Below, piece after piece: positions 8,963 to 20,100 of a DNA stretch of 64,000 bases (positions are counted from its first letter, which is position 1; each line of letters opens with the position of its first letter). The stretch is from an uncultured Bacteroidales bacterium (lineage in GTDB: Bacteria > Bacteroidota > Bacteroidia > Bacteroidales > JAUNSR01), in assembly GCA_947074145.1 (NCBI GenBank), contig CAMTOJ010000010.1, forward strand, positions 1 through 64,000. The letters are read 5' to 3'. The translations under genes and the position numbers were made by a program. The notes beneath the pieces were generated by a model that was not told where the DNA came from, did no database searches, and worked only from the letters and a program-made list of their open reading frames with translations.

Positions 8963-11900
8963 TTCTTATAGCATACTCCGGAGAAGCAGAGTCGAAATCA
9001 GATATCAGAGATCCTCTCCAATATTTATCTGCTAATTTTTTGCATGCCTTATTCAATCTTTCGTCTGTCATAGGGTTTACATCCTTTCCATAAGTATCGC
9101 GAATATCAGCATAATCTTTGTCAAGATGCAAATCATTTAATGATATTCTAACAATATGATATTTCTCTTTAGGATTCTTTTGCATAAAAACATTCTGAGA
9201 TCGATGAAGATAAAAAGGTGCAACACCATCTTTTAAACTATATAGAGTCGTCTTTATATCGATATAAGTTTTATCTGTAATGTTGTAGAAGTCATAATCT
9301 CCAATTCCTTCAGCAGCAGTATATCTATACTCTTTTCCCAACGCTTTTAAGTATCGCTCATAGATAAGTTCTCCGATATAGCCAATCACAAGTCGGACTT
9401 TAGATTCATTTGTTTCATCCTCGTCAAAAGATATATTGTATAAAACTTCTAACACTTCGTCTTTCCTTATAATCAACCCTTTAAGCTCTTCTACATCGTA
9501 AGAATCTGCAATTTCTTTAACAGCTTCTACCTTATCATCATCCACGGTGAGATTGCCGGTAGTCAAAGTTGCATTCTTTTCTTTTGTCGTTTTAGAAAGT
9601 GTTGTAATCAGTGTTTGTATATCAGAACCTTGCTTTTCTGCTTCTAATTGAATTTGTTCTAACTGTTCGACAAACAATCCTTGCAATGCAATAAAAGGTG
9701 CTTTAAAAAATTCAAGATCGTCTATATGCTTTTCTATCATCTTTAATATAGAAATAGAATCTTTGTTGGGATACTGAACAATTACAGCTTTTTCAAGGAC
9801 ATAGCCAAACTCTCTTTTGTCTGTATCGATTGCAAAAACCTGCTCTTTATTTTTCAGCATCGTAAAGCGCATTCCTATAGAGTTTCTTATTGTCTTAATA
9901 ACAATACCTCTTGATCCGGGCGAGTTCTTCCACTTCTCATATACCGGTGATTTCATTTCTTCATATTCATCATCCTTGGCTTTTAAAGATAGTTCCAGCT
10001 TTGGAGAATGATTCAGTTTATGCTTTACCAATAATTCAGTCTGATTGTATGTATAAACAGTATTATTTTTAAAAAAATCTTGAACACGTTTATCATTTTT
10101 GAACAGGCTCTTAAATAAAGGTGTCCAACTATAAGAAGATAAGAAACATGAATTTTCATTGTAAACTGACAATTCGAAAATAGGTAATACAGACTCTTCA
10201 TTATCTGTCTTAGCTAATTTACCGGTATGCTTCAAGAAAATCATTGGATTGAATTCATGAGGCAACCCTTCAATAAACTGAACAATAGTCATATATGCCG
10301 GAGAATCAAAGATATATGGTATATTTTTATTCAAAAACCATTGAACTGTATATTGTAAAAGATCTATTTGAGAGAAATCATAATTATAAAAAGTTATATC
10401 ATTCTTTATAACTGTGTTTCGTATAGCTATATTGCGTTCTTCAATAGTTCTTAACCTATTGAATAAAGAAATACCCTGCTCATTACGTTGTAACCATTCA
10501 TGAAGTTCACAAGGTAGTTTCTCCTCTTCGACTAAGAGGTCCAAAGGAGCATAAGCTTGTTTTTCCGGATAAAAATCACAAATCTTAAAATAATCATCAA
10601 ATCCCTTATAATCAGAAGTAAATATCATATCCATTACGTCAGATATGGAAATATCCTCATAAACCTCTAAATCTTTATAATCTGAAGACTCAGACAATGA
10701 AAAATCTAAACAAAAACGTAATTGCTCTACCGTAAGATAATTCTCTTTTAATTGGTCATATATCTCCTCGATATCAATATCTTCTATCTTATTTCCATAA
10801 AATTTAGCTTTAAACCATTCCGCGTCATTAATAGTCGGCAAACATATCAGGAAAGAATCAATCTGTCTATTTTCGTCCTCATAATCCTCATCTAGGTCAT
10901 ATAGTTTATATGTTGATCTACCCGTATTAACAACATTATTCTTAATAGAGTCAGGTAATCGTTCTTCATTATGCCATATTTTATTAAATATAATTCTTTC
11001 AAACTCATTTTCATCGGTATGACGAGAAGATGCAAACTTTATTAATTGCCATTTTATATCATTTTCAGATAATTTAGAGTCTATCTCGATGAATGATAAT
11101 TGTGAGAAATATTGATTAACAATGGTATTACTACAATCTTTAATAATAGGGAAAAGAATAACTTTATCAGCAATCTTGTTTATAATCTCAGAGGCATAAT
11201 CATCGCGAGTCAAACTAAATGCAGATTCATTAGTATTTAATAATTTTTGTATCACATCCGGTACATAATGAAACCCTATTTCTATTAATTCACGACGGAT
11301 ATCAACATCAACATGATTAAAATAATTTTTGCCGATACCTAAAGCTCTGATTTGAAAACTATTCTCAGATCCAATTACATAATAATTATCTAAGAAATCA
11401 GGATTAGTTTTTATAAGAATCTTTAACGTATCCAGATTAAAGTATAATCCGGCGTTTACGAAGTCTTTGAATCTTAATGTATTTAAAGAAAAAGGCGTTG
11501 TAACAAGGTCTTTATAATAATCATAGGGGACTAAACAATAATCTGTAAGTGCGTTTTTCAGAATATTATATTCTGATTTGTTAATTTTAGACGTACCTTC
11601 TAATGCCATACATTCTTGACTTATAGGCTCACCTTGTTCATTAACATATAAACTCAAACGACTATCAATTATATTATTAGTTTTAATTATATTATTAGTT
11701 TTCTTAAAAACTGATCTTATATCATCTATATATCGAAAAGAATCATTACTCCATCCATTTTCATTTTTTAAATCCTCAAAATTATTATATACCCAATCCC
11801 ATAATTTAGAATTAGATTCATCCTCCTCCATCTTTAATAACCAACCGGATTCAATAGTTACTCGTGGTATAGTACCTTTAACACAGAAGTTATCAAATAA

Positions 11901-13895
11901 AATAGTTCCCTCCGGACGCTCTTCTAACAATTCTGCAAAAGGTCTAAACTGATTTTTCCAGTTTTGTAATATAGGAACTTTAGTAATTACTCTGTTTTTT
12001 AAATACACATCAATTTTTGTAATAATGTACAAGATCTGACAAGCTGTATTTTGGACTAAAGAGGATGACTGAAAAAAAGTAATATTTTCTACGATCTTAT
12101 TAAATATTATATTACAATCATCGTTAGTATATTTATCTACTAATGGTTGAATAATATATTCTAATCCTGCAAATATATCTCCCTCATTTTTTGCCATATA
12201 GAAGACACAATTATTGCTAATTAATTCTTTATATGAAAAAACATTACCATTATTTGATCTAAAGACAGAAATATCCTCAATATCATTTAAGCAAGAAATA
12301 CAATTATTGTGAAATACTCTATATTGTTCTTGGGACATATCTATTATCCAAGCTGAAAGCTTTTGCTTATCAGCAAGTCTTAACATCTCTGCGAAGGTCA
12401 AAACACGAATAGACTTCTCGATATGACGTTTATAATTCTTATGAAATACAGAATCAATCCAATACAAATTATCTATACCCAGATCAGAAAGTAAAATATC
12501 TATATCGTCTTTAATAAAGCACACATTATCAAAAGAAACATATTCATTTTCTGACGTCAGAGCATATTCATTCATGAAAGGACGAAATACACTATAAAAG
12601 GCATTACGAATCTTACTCTCTTCTTCATTATTTGTATCCTTGTGAGATGATAAAATTGAGTTATAGATATAATCAAACTTCTCACGATCTTCAAGTTCTA
12701 ATAATCTTAATTTATCAGCTAAATGTTGAAAAGCTAAAGTAATTTGTATACTGGTTTTATCAATATCCTCTATACGCTGCCTACTACTATCAGTCTGAAA
12801 CTTTTGACTATCTACTATAAAACCAAATCTAAATTTACTTTCAAGAATTGGAAGGCCTTTAAAAAAATTCACCACTCCTTTACCTGAGAAATGAGGATTA
12901 AAAGCAAAATGATATTCAAACTGATTGCCAGCATTTTCAAAATTAATAAAAATAGAATGTACAGGATATTGCTCTACTTCTTGTCCTAAAACATAAATAT
13001 GCTCTATAGTCTTCCCTTGATTACGCTGTTGATTAGCAGTTATAGAAGCAAAGCCACCTAATCGAGACCGTACCTTATCAATATTACTATCAGATGTTAT
13101 TGCTTCATATTTACCTTTTCCTAAAGGAATAATCATAGCAGTCCCTTTAGTTAAAAAAGATTTATTACGTCTTGGATCCACTAAGTTATTGAATGCATTT
13201 ATTGCATCCTGAGCTTCCTCATTACTAAAGAAATTAAGAGCTTGCCCCGGTGTAATAGGATAATAACTCATTAAAATCTTTGCAAACAATATATTTTCAT
13301 TTACATTGTCTGCTTGTGCTGCAGTCCAGTTATCATTATTAATAAGAAGAGCATCCAACTGAGCCATATTGCTCCAACTAATTAAGAATGGACCTTTCTT
13401 ATTTTCTATAATGGTTCTCAATAATAATTCGGAAGTATCTGTATTATTATCTACATCAGCTAAAAGAGTATATAGTAGTTTTGAACCTTGACCATATTTC
13501 CCAAGTTTATTATCATCGTCATGTTTAAGAGACTTCCCTTTTGCCAGGAAGTTATACAGTTGACCATCTCTTGGTGAATGTTTTGCTGATTTATCGAATA
13601 TATCTAAATCTGTATAAAAAGGCTCTCCATTATTCAAAACAATCAAGAACTCTTCATTTGCAAAAAAGAACAAAGAATCCGCATTTGCATCATAAGCATT
13701 TTGTACAAACTCATAAAACAACTGCTCTTTGGCATTATTAGCAAAACTCGCAGCATCAGTAATAAGAGCTTTTAATGTTTGCTGACGCCCGCACATAGTT
13801 TCAAGAAATATTTCGTTATCTGTACCTAAATCTTCAAGTGCTTCCTTATCGTAGCAAATTGTTCTTATATATTGTTTTAAATCTCTTACCTTCAT
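8937..13895 (-). CDS. Giant GHKL-ATPase / DUF3883 protein of the Zorya-like operon
   Basis: A 1652-residue protein. The N-terminal GHKL ATP-binding site shows LFYEFVQNAYDANADS near residues 59-74, VLNNGE at 86-91 and GKYGQGSK at 132-139. The middle (about 300-1450) has no recognised motif. The C-terminal 160 residues match DUF3883, a domain thought to have a restriction-endonuclease-like fold: IGYIGELIYERYLKALG, then GIGDYDFYN and YIDIKTT, which together resemble a D...(D/E)xK nuclease core. It starts 10 bases after the ZorB-like gene and overlaps the helicase gene, so it belongs to the same operon. I infer that it is the effector or sensor controlled by the ZorAB-like membrane complex. Classical Zorya has ZorC and ZorD, or ZorE, in this place. 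Confidence 0.8.
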   Translation of the reverse strand: MKVRDLKQYIRTICYDKEALEDLGTDNEIFLETMCGRQQTLKALITDAASFANNAKEQLFYEFVQNAYDANADSLFFFANEEFLIVLNNGEPFYTDLDIFDKSAKHSPRDGQLYNFLAKGKSLKHDDDNKLGKYGQGSKLLYTLLADVDNNTDTSELLLRTIIENKKGPFLISWSNMAQLDALLINNDNWTAAQADNVNENILFAKILMSYYPITPGQALNFFSNEEAQDAINAFNNLVDPRRNKSFLTKGTAMIIPLGKGKYEAITSDSNIDKVRSRLGGFASITANQQRNQGKTIEHIYVLGQEVEQYPVHSIFINFENAGNQFEYHFAFNPHFSGKGVVNFFKGLPILESKFRFGFIVDSQKFQTDSSRQRIEDIDKTSIQITLAFQHLADKLRLLELEDREKFDYIYNSILSSHKDTNNEEESKIRNAFYSVFRPFMNEYALTSENEYVSFDNVCFIKDDIDILLSDLGIDNLYWIDSVFHKNYKRHIEKSIRVLTFAEMLRLADKQKLSAWIIDMSQEQYRVFHNNCISCLNDIEDISVFRSNNGNVFSYKELISNNCVFYMAKNEGDIFAGLEYIIQPLVDKYTNDDCNIIFNKIVENITFFQSSSLVQNTACQILYIITKIDVYLKNRVITKVPILQNWKNQFRPFAELLEERPEGTILFDNFCVKGTIPRVTIESGWLLKMEEDESNSKLWDWVYNNFEDLKNENGWSNDSFRYIDDIRSVFKKTNNIIKTNNIIDSRLSLYVNEQGEPISQECMALEGTSKINKSEYNILKNALTDYCLVPYDYYKDLVTTPFSLNTLRFKDFVNAGLYFNLDTLKILIKTNPDFLDNYYVIGSENSFQIRALGIGKNYFNHVDVDIRRELIEIGFHYVPDVIQKLLNTNESAFSLTRDDYASEIINKIADKVILFPIIKDCSNTIVNQYFSQLSFIEIDSKLSENDIKWQLIKFASSRHTDENEFERIIFNKIWHNEERLPDSIKNNVVNTGRSTYKLYDLDEDYEDENRQIDSFLICLPTINDAEWFKAKFYGNKIEDIDIEEIYDQLKENYLTVEQLRFCLDFSLSESSDYKDLEVYEDISISDVMDMIFTSDYKGFDDYFKICDFYPEKQAYAPLDLLVEEEKLPCELHEWLQRNEQGISLFNRLRTIEERNIAIRNTVIKNDITFYNYDFSQIDLLQYTVQWFLNKNIPYIFDSPAYMTIVQFIEGLPHEFNPMIFLKHTGKLAKTDNEESVLPIFELSVYNENSCFLSSYSWTPLFKSLFKNDKRVQDFFKNNTVYTYNQTELLVKHKLNHSPKLELSLKAKDDEYEEMKSPVYEKWKNSPGSRGIVIKTIRNSIGMRFTMLKNKEQVFAIDTDKREFGYVLEKAVIVQYPNKDSISILKMIEKHIDDLEFFKAPFIALQGLFVEQLEQIQLEAEKQGSDIQTLITTLSKTTKEKNATLTTGNLTVDDDKVEAVKEIADSYDVEELKGLIIRKDEVLEVLYNISFDEDETNESKVRLVIGYIGELIYERYLKALGKEYRYTAAEGIGDYDFYNITDKTYIDIKTTLYSLKDGVAPFYLHRSQNVFMQKNPKEKYHIVRISLNDLHLDKDYADIRDTYGKDVNPMTDERLNKACKKLADKYWRGSLISDFDSASPEYAIRIEKKDRNG

Positions 13896-13904
13896 AATAT
13901 ATAG

Positions 13905-14603
13905 TTAATTAATATAAGGAATAATTTGAATAATAAATGTTTTGTTTTTATTCTCTCCATCGATACCATAACCGCTGTAACGACCTTGTCCACCAAATCC
14001 GGAGCCGGAAACAAAAATCTCTCCGTTCAGACTTTGTATATCACTCAAAACACCATTTTCATTCCATAAATTGTAAAGATTACGAGCTCTATTATAGCTC
14101 AAGGTTTCAGCATAAGCCCAACCTTCTCTATCTGCAGCCTCATTCTCTTCTTTTGTAGACTTATTCAAATGTCTTGCTGCGCGACCTTCAATAATAATCT
14201 TGAAAGAGATATTTACAGATTTATTAAAAGTCATAATAATATTTTCAAGTTCTTTTCCTGCCTCTATCAAATCAAGTTTATTTGATGCTGGAATAGAAGC
14301 ATCTCGTTCTTTAAAAACAACATCAACTTTACATTCAAATCTCTGATATTCTTTATTGTAATGAAAGTAATCACTATCCAGAGATTTCTGAGCTTCCATA
14401 AATTCTCGAATCATACGAGACTGTTCTATAGTAACCTTTATATTACCTCCCTCTCCACCGATTGCACCAGTAACTTTGATATACCCATACCAGGCAACAA
14501 TACTTGTAATAATAAAAACAACTAAAAAACCCGCCATTAAATCAGTATAGTTCTGCCAGAAGTTGTGGTCATCGCTATTATCTTTAAAACTAATCTTACC
14601 CAT
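13905..14603 (-). CDS. zorB: ZorB-like MotB/OmpA-family protein
   Basis: A 232-residue protein with one N-terminal membrane helix carrying an acidic residue in the MotB position: WQNYTDLMAGFLVVFIITS, Asp at residue 21. In MotB and ZorB this Asp is the ion-binding residue of the motor. The rest resembles an OmpA-like peptidoglycan-binding domain in the periplasm (IIIEGRAARHLNKS, LSYNRARNLYNLW, FVSGSGFGGQG). It starts 2 bases after the ZorA-like gene. The pair should form an inner-membrane ZorA5B2-type ion-driven complex. The gene symbol is by family resemblance, not a verified ortholog call. Confidence 0.85.
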   Translation of the reverse strand: MGKISFKDNSDDHNFWQNYTDLMAGFLVVFIITSIVAWYGYIKVTGAIGGEGGNIKVTIEQSRMIREFMEAQKSLDSDYFHYNKEYQRFECKVDVVFKERDASIPASNKLDLIEAGKELENIIMTFNKSVNISFKIIIEGRAARHLNKSTKEENEAADREGWAYAETLSYNRARNLYNLWNENGVLSDIQSLNGEIFVSGSGFGGQGRYSGYGIDGENKNKTFIIQIIPYIN

Positions 14604-14605
14604 TA

Positions 14606-16066
14606 TCAGCCAGCTATACGATTAAGTTGTTTCTCTAATTTTTGCAAAGTAGTTATAGTAGTATTTATTTCCTGAATATGAGCCATAAGGTTCTCTATTC
14701 TTTCTTGTCTTTCTTCTAATATATAAATGGTTGCATCTACTTTCTCATTTGTCTTAATGACTGCATTCATGCTATTATCGATAGTTTCTAGCATTTTCTC
14801 TTGTGATTCATTCATACGATGAGCATTATTAACTGCATCTATATAAGATTGCGCCGAACTTTCATAATTACCTTTGATATTAGCAACATGATCACTAATA
14901 TAAGAATAGCTTTGCTGCAGGTTTTCCACATTAGTTTCAATCATTCTATTCAACACAGAAATTTCATTTGATATACTGGATTGTAATTCAGAAACAAATT
15001 CGGAAATAGAGCTTCTTAATTCTGATGAAACCTCTTGATTCATACGATTTGCATTTTGTATAACTTCTGTATTCACTTCGTTAAATGAATCTCTCAAATC
15101 AACCATTTGTTGTAGATTCTCTACATTCTGATTCTGAATTTTATCATATTCTTCATTCATTCTATAAATCATTTTTTCTGCAAATTCACCATTTTGATCA
15201 CTAAGCTTAGTTGATAATGCATCGTAATTTTGAATGATAGAAGATAATTGTTGATTTTGATTTGAACCAATATTAGACAATGCATTTGTCATTTGACTAC
15301 ATAATTGATTCATCTGATTAGAGACTTCATTAGATACAAGTTTTAACTCTGCATTTGTGTTTTTAATCATCTGTTCAACATTGGTCGTCTGATTATTAAG
15401 CATCTGAGTTGATAGCTGACTTAGATTTTTAGTCAATTCTTCCAATACATCAGCACTCTTTTGAAATTGTACTTCTCCGAAGTTTTTAATATTCTGCTCA
15501 ATCTGCCCATGCATTTTATCAAAAATCGAGTCCATTCTCTTCACAAATCCCTCAATAAAATTCTCCATAATATTGCTTTGAGAACTAATCGTGGATGTTA
15601 TTTTATTGTTATACTCTTCATTTTTGACATTTTGCTCTGATAACAAAGACTTTACACATTGAATCTGTTCAGCAATTTCTAACAAACACTCCTCCGGAGT
15701 TTTTTCTTTTATCTTTTTTTCTACATTTCTATCCTGATAAGAATATAATATTTTACAAAAAAATGTAGCTAAAAATGCGCAAATTAGCCCGGCAATAGAC
15801 GAAGTAAAAGCGGGTATTAAATTTGTAATAATCTTATCGACTTGTAAATTATCTTCGGTTATATCGCCAAGAGAATTACATATTGCTGCAAATGTACCTA
15901 ACAACCCAAGAGAGGTAAATAAGCCCGGTAAACTATTTAATAGCTGGCGAGAGTTTGTGAATTTATAGCCTATGATAAATCCAATTGATATAATTGCACT
16001 AATAATAAAAACACCTAGGCCATGTAGTGTACTGGCCAAGTAATAAGTTAAATCTTGAGAATCCAT
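14606..16066 (-). CDS. zorA: ZorA-like MotA/ExbB-family protein with long cytoplasmic tail
   Basis: A 486-residue protein. Three membrane helices are visible near residues 12-34, 42-66 and 80-110, with the MotA/TolQ/ZorA signatures NSLPGLFTSLGLLGTFAAI and LIPAFTSSIAGLICAF. From about residue 115 to the end there is an almost continuous Gln/Asn/Glu-rich coiled coil (EQNVKNEEYNNKITSTISS, VENLQQMVDLRDSFNEV). Known ZorA proteins carry a long intracellular tail of this kind that links phage sensing at the envelope to cytoplasmic effectors. It is the first gene of the operon; the 330-base gap upstream holds a candidate promoter. MotA or ExbB proper lack such a tail, which favours the Zorya reading. 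Confidence 0.87.
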   Translation of the reverse strand: MDSQDLTYYLASTLHGLGVFIISAIISIGFIIGYKFTNSRQLLNSLPGLFTSLGLLGTFAAICNSLGDITEDNLQVDKIITNLIPAFTSSIAGLICAFLATFFCKILYSYQDRNVEKKIKEKTPEECLLEIAEQIQCVKSLLSEQNVKNEEYNNKITSTISSQSNIMENFIEGFVKRMDSIFDKMHGQIEQNIKNFGEVQFQKSADVLEELTKNLSQLSTQMLNNQTTNVEQMIKNTNAELKLVSNEVSNQMNQLCSQMTNALSNIGSNQNQQLSSIIQNYDALSTKLSDQNGEFAEKMIYRMNEEYDKIQNQNVENLQQMVDLRDSFNEVNTEVIQNANRMNQEVSSELRSSISEFVSELQSSISNEISVLNRMIETNVENLQQSYSYISDHVANIKGNYESSAQSYIDAVNNAHRMNESQEKMLETIDNSMNAVIKTNEKVDATIYILEERQERIENLMAHIQEINTTITTLQKLEKQLNRIAG

Positions 16067-16399
16067 TGTTTTTACTTGTTAAAATCTAATTATGTAGTCT
16101 AAATATTTAAAGTGATGATATATATAGTATGTATAGGTTATTGGGTATAAAAAGTATATAATTATCTCTTATATGTATTGTAGGAAAGCCTCTTACAACC
16201 TATTTATTATTGCAAATATATTTCTTCTTTTTGTATTTGCAGAAGCATTTTAAGGCTATTATAGATACTTTCGTTTTATTAAAGGACTACTCTTGATTAT
16301 TCTTAAGAGATACTTTATTCATAAGAATCCGATAAACAACACTGCATTCATAACCACATGAATTATTTCTGAAATTCCGTTAAGATATCTTTTAATTTA
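16067..16399 (-). promoter_or_regulatory. Intergenic region and candidate promoter of the Zorya-like operon
   Basis: This 333-base AT-rich gap separates the ZorA-like gene from the GIY-YIG gene. A -7-like box TATATTTG lies on the minus strand at 16213-16220, about 150 bases upstream of the ZorA-like start. Only a weak -33 match is visible. I see no terminator hairpin after the GIY-YIG gene, so read-through from the restriction cluster is possible. Confidence 0.4.
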
Positions 16400-17074
16400 C
16401 TACTCACCCATCACATAAGTTTCATCATAAATATCTCTCAGATTTTTACCTTCATACAACCAATATTTTATTGGCTGTACTGCATAGTCTAATCCCAGTA
16501 ATTGTTTTGTTATAGCTGTAAGAGACGTTGTTTCACCATTATAAGACACTTTCTTTTCTGCAATTACACTAACTTTTACATCTTGATTATTCATAAATGA
16601 AAGAATTGCGCCTTCAGGTATTCCCATCTCCTTAAAATTCAAAGGCGGTCGTCTTCCTGATTTTATCCTTTCATTTGCTTCCTTATCCTCTAATGTAAGA
16701 TCATTTTCTATCTCAGCAGCCACTTCTTCTGTAACATCAATTCTGTTGAATAATTCAAGTATAGCAATAGCTTGCTCTGATTTTATGCTAAAAAATTCAC
16801 GATTCGCATTTATTCTGTTTGGTTCAAATGCCTTATGCAACGCTTTTTCAATTTTTGCACAATCAGATGATTTCACTTCACAAGCATAAGCACATTCAAA
16901 AGGTACAGGAACTCCTGTACTATAAAGTTCCTTCATTCTAGCATCTATATCTAAGCGGGATGTCATTCCAATTTTAACCAATCCCGGCATTGCGGGATTG
17001 GTTAATACATAAACTATGCCTTTATCTTTCGTCATTTCTAAGTTTTTAATGTTCCGAATATATATTCTATTCAA
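16400..17074 (-). CDS. GIY-YIG (T5orf172/MUG113-like) domain protein
   Basis: A 224-residue protein. The N-terminal half has the T5orf172-type GIY-YIG signatures: GIVYVLTNPAMPGLVKIGMT near residues 19-38, then MKELYSTGVPVPFECAYAC, KALHKAF and REFFSI. The C-terminal half (RIKSGRRPPLNFKEMGIP, LTAITKQLLG, YWLYEGKNLRDIYDE) looks like a DNA-binding domain of the kind that accompanies restriction systems. The in-frame Met at residue 14 is a likely alternative start, directly before the domain. It is the last gene of the Type III restriction cluster, 37 bases after res. GIY-YIG domains of this class are often nucleases, but catalysis is not shown by the sequence alone. Confidence 0.75.
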   Translation of the reverse strand: MNRIYIRNIKNLEMTKDKGIVYVLTNPAMPGLVKIGMTSRLDIDARMKELYSTGVPVPFECAYACEVKSSDCAKIEKALHKAFEPNRINANREFFSIKSEQAIAILELFNRIDVTEEVAAEIENDLTLEDKEANERIKSGRRPPLNFKEMGIPEGAILSFMNNQDVKVSVIAEKKVSYNGETTSLTAITKQLLGLDYAVQPIKYWLYEGKNLRDIYDETYVMGE

Positions 17075-17111
17075 TAAATAATTACTCTGTTTTAAAAATT
17101 AGAGATTCAAT

Positions 17112-20100
17112 TTATTTCACAAGTCCCATCAAAGTATCATACCCATCAATTTTCCCATATCTCACCTCCGATGTACTTAATTTTTCAAACAGCTTTTCTG
17201 CACAAGCAATTTTATTCTTTTCAATCTCTCTTAATTCCATTGAAGACATTGAACCTTTAGTTTCAGCGATGAAATAAATATGTTTCACTTTTTCTTTTTC
17301 AAAAGCGATTGCCCAGTCAGGAGAATAATTACCCATAGGTGTTGGAATATGAAATCCTTTCGGCAATTTTGCATATACCACAACTTCTTCTGAGATATCA
17401 AGATTTTCAGCAAATTTACGTTCTAAACTTTTTTCGGCAGTTCCATCTGTAAATACATAATCAACAATACTTTTTTTTGCTTTAAAAGCTTTATCCATCG
17501 AAGTATGCTTTTCCTGAGTGAATATAGTACTATCATATTCCCCTTCAATCTGATTATATGAGATATGCTCTACAATCATGGTTGACTTCTGTTCAAGAAT
17601 TAGCCTGGAAACCTTTGAAATAAACTCTTCAGGATTTGTCTTAAACATATTGAATTTAACCGGATTTATTTTTGACAATATAGTCGCAACAGTCTTTCTT
17701 GTAAGTGTTGTCCCTGAGGCAATTTTACCAATCAAATCATATTTGACATGACTTACTACATCTGTTCTTAACTTATCAGTGCTTGATGATTGTTGTTGCA
17801 GTATTGTTCCTTCATTAAAATCATCTTTATTCAGAGTACCTTTCTGAACCCCTTTAGTCACTACATATGTAAGTTGAGTAACTTCAAGTTCCTTATTTAT
17901 TGCTAATACTGCATTTTTTATCAATTCATTGCTATCAAAAGCAACAGTATAGGCATATTTATGATTAATGCGCTTCCATAACTCCTTAAACTCTTTCTTT
18001 GCGAAATTATCATTTAATCTGTTTTCCGGAGTCTTAACTTTACTGCCATCCTCAATCATATCATCAAGAACCTTACTGTCAAATATTGATTGAACTCTTT
18101 TATATACTGCATCTGTTAGTGGCGCAAGCTCATCCGGTAATTTTTTAAGAGTCCCATTTTGCAGATCTTCTCTGAAAGCATCAGTTACTTCACCTGTTTT
18201 TGTAATATAATTATTCATACGCAATTGAAATACAATTTCCTGCGCATCATCTTTAGTAATCTTATATTTATCTCCTTCAGAAGTTTTAATCAGCTTACCT
18301 GTAAAGAAATCTATGTCAGCTTTTGTAGGTCTGTCATATAGATCAGCTTTAATATCTTTTTGTAAATCTGAAACAAATGACGCATACCCTTCCGATGCTA
18401 TTACAGTCAGTTTATTTACTGTATGTACCTCTTCAGGTAATACCTCTGCATCCATACGAACACCTTTCTGATCAACACAAAGACGAAGACCACGACCAAC
18501 TTCCTGACGTTTTTGTCCTGCACTGTGAGATTGTCTTAGAGAACATATCTGAAATACATTCGGATTATCCCAACCTTCACGCAGTGCCGAATGAGAAAAG
18601 ATAAAACGTACCGGTTCATCAAAACTCAATAATCGTTCTTTGTTTTTTAAGATCAAATCATAAGCAGAAATATCATCAGATTGATCTGAACCTCTTTTCA
18701 CTTCACTATTAACACTGTGACCTTTTTTATCAATACTAAAATAACCGGCATGAGTTTCACCTGCTGAGATAGCATGTAGATAAGCCATATAATCAGGATC
18801 AAATAGATCGGTATTGTTATTCAGCTCTGATTTGTATTCCTGTTCAAAAATCTCTCCGTAACGACCAATTGTTTGATTTCCCTCTTCATCATATTTACGA
18901 TAGTTAGCTACTTCGTCCAAAAAGAATAGTGATAATGTTTTAATCCTACGTTTAAACAAGGCAGCTTCTTTTCTGAAATGCGCGCGTATAGTTTCTCTTA
19001 TCTGAATACGAGCCTTATGATCAGCCGATACATCTCCAAATACATCTTTTATATACATCTTCTTACCATTGCCAAAAGTAACGGTACTATGGCTACTGTT
19101 TAATGTATCAATATGTATATCAGATATTATATAACCTCTGTATTGTTCCAGTTCATTTGACAAATAAAACAAATCATCTCCCACAGAAAGATTTTTAATC
19201 TCACGTTTTATATTATTCGACCTTTTAACCTCAAACTCCAATCTTGCCTTGGGCGCTTCTGTTTTAGATAGTATTATATCTTCCAAATAAATATAACTAT
19301 CTGTACCCTTCAGATTCTTTAATTCAAAGCCAACAACTTCAATCTTTTTTACCAGCTTTTGATTATATGCATCCAATGCATCAAGCACATATATCGGATT
19401 ATGTGTCTCTTTATGCGTTGCAGAATAATTAAGAGTAAACAGTGGTTTGAAACGAGCTAAAGCTGTTTGTGTCGCTACACCACCCATCTTTTGAGGTTCA
19501 TCAAGTATTATAATCGGATGATTTGAAGATATAACATCAATAGGACGGCGACTACCAAACTCATCACGTACGGAATATATAATACGTGCAGCACTGTTTT
19601 TAGCGCCCTCCTTCATTGATGTGTTGAAAGCCTGAGTATTAATAATCATAACTGATATTTCATTACTCTGAGCAAAATTTTCAATTTGATTTAGATTATT
19701 ACTATTATATATAAAATATCGTGCCTTTTTTCCATATATCTCCATAAAGTGATCAACCGTTATATCAAACGATTTTTTCACACCCTCTCGTATAGCAATA
19801 CTTGGAACCACCACTATAAACTTACTCCATCCATATTGTTTATTAAGCTCAAACATTGTTTTTATATAGACATAAGTCTTACCCGTACCGGTTTCCATCT
19901 CTATATCAAGCTGACAATGCCCAAGCTTATCTGACAAGTCATTTGACAGACGTATATTATTATCAGACTGAACCTGATGAATATTCTTTAGGATCTCCTC
20001 TTTTGATAATACAATATCTCCATTCTTATATCCTGTAATATCTTCATCACTATCAGCAAAACCCAAAGATGGATCTGTAACTTCGGTCAGTCTGCCTTTA

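Noticed and set aside
14606..16066. ZorA-like gene as a flagellar MotA or TolQ/ExbB protein
   Set aside because: The long coiled-coil tail and the neighbouring helicase and GHKL genes fit Zorya; no flagellar, Tol or TonB genes are nearby.
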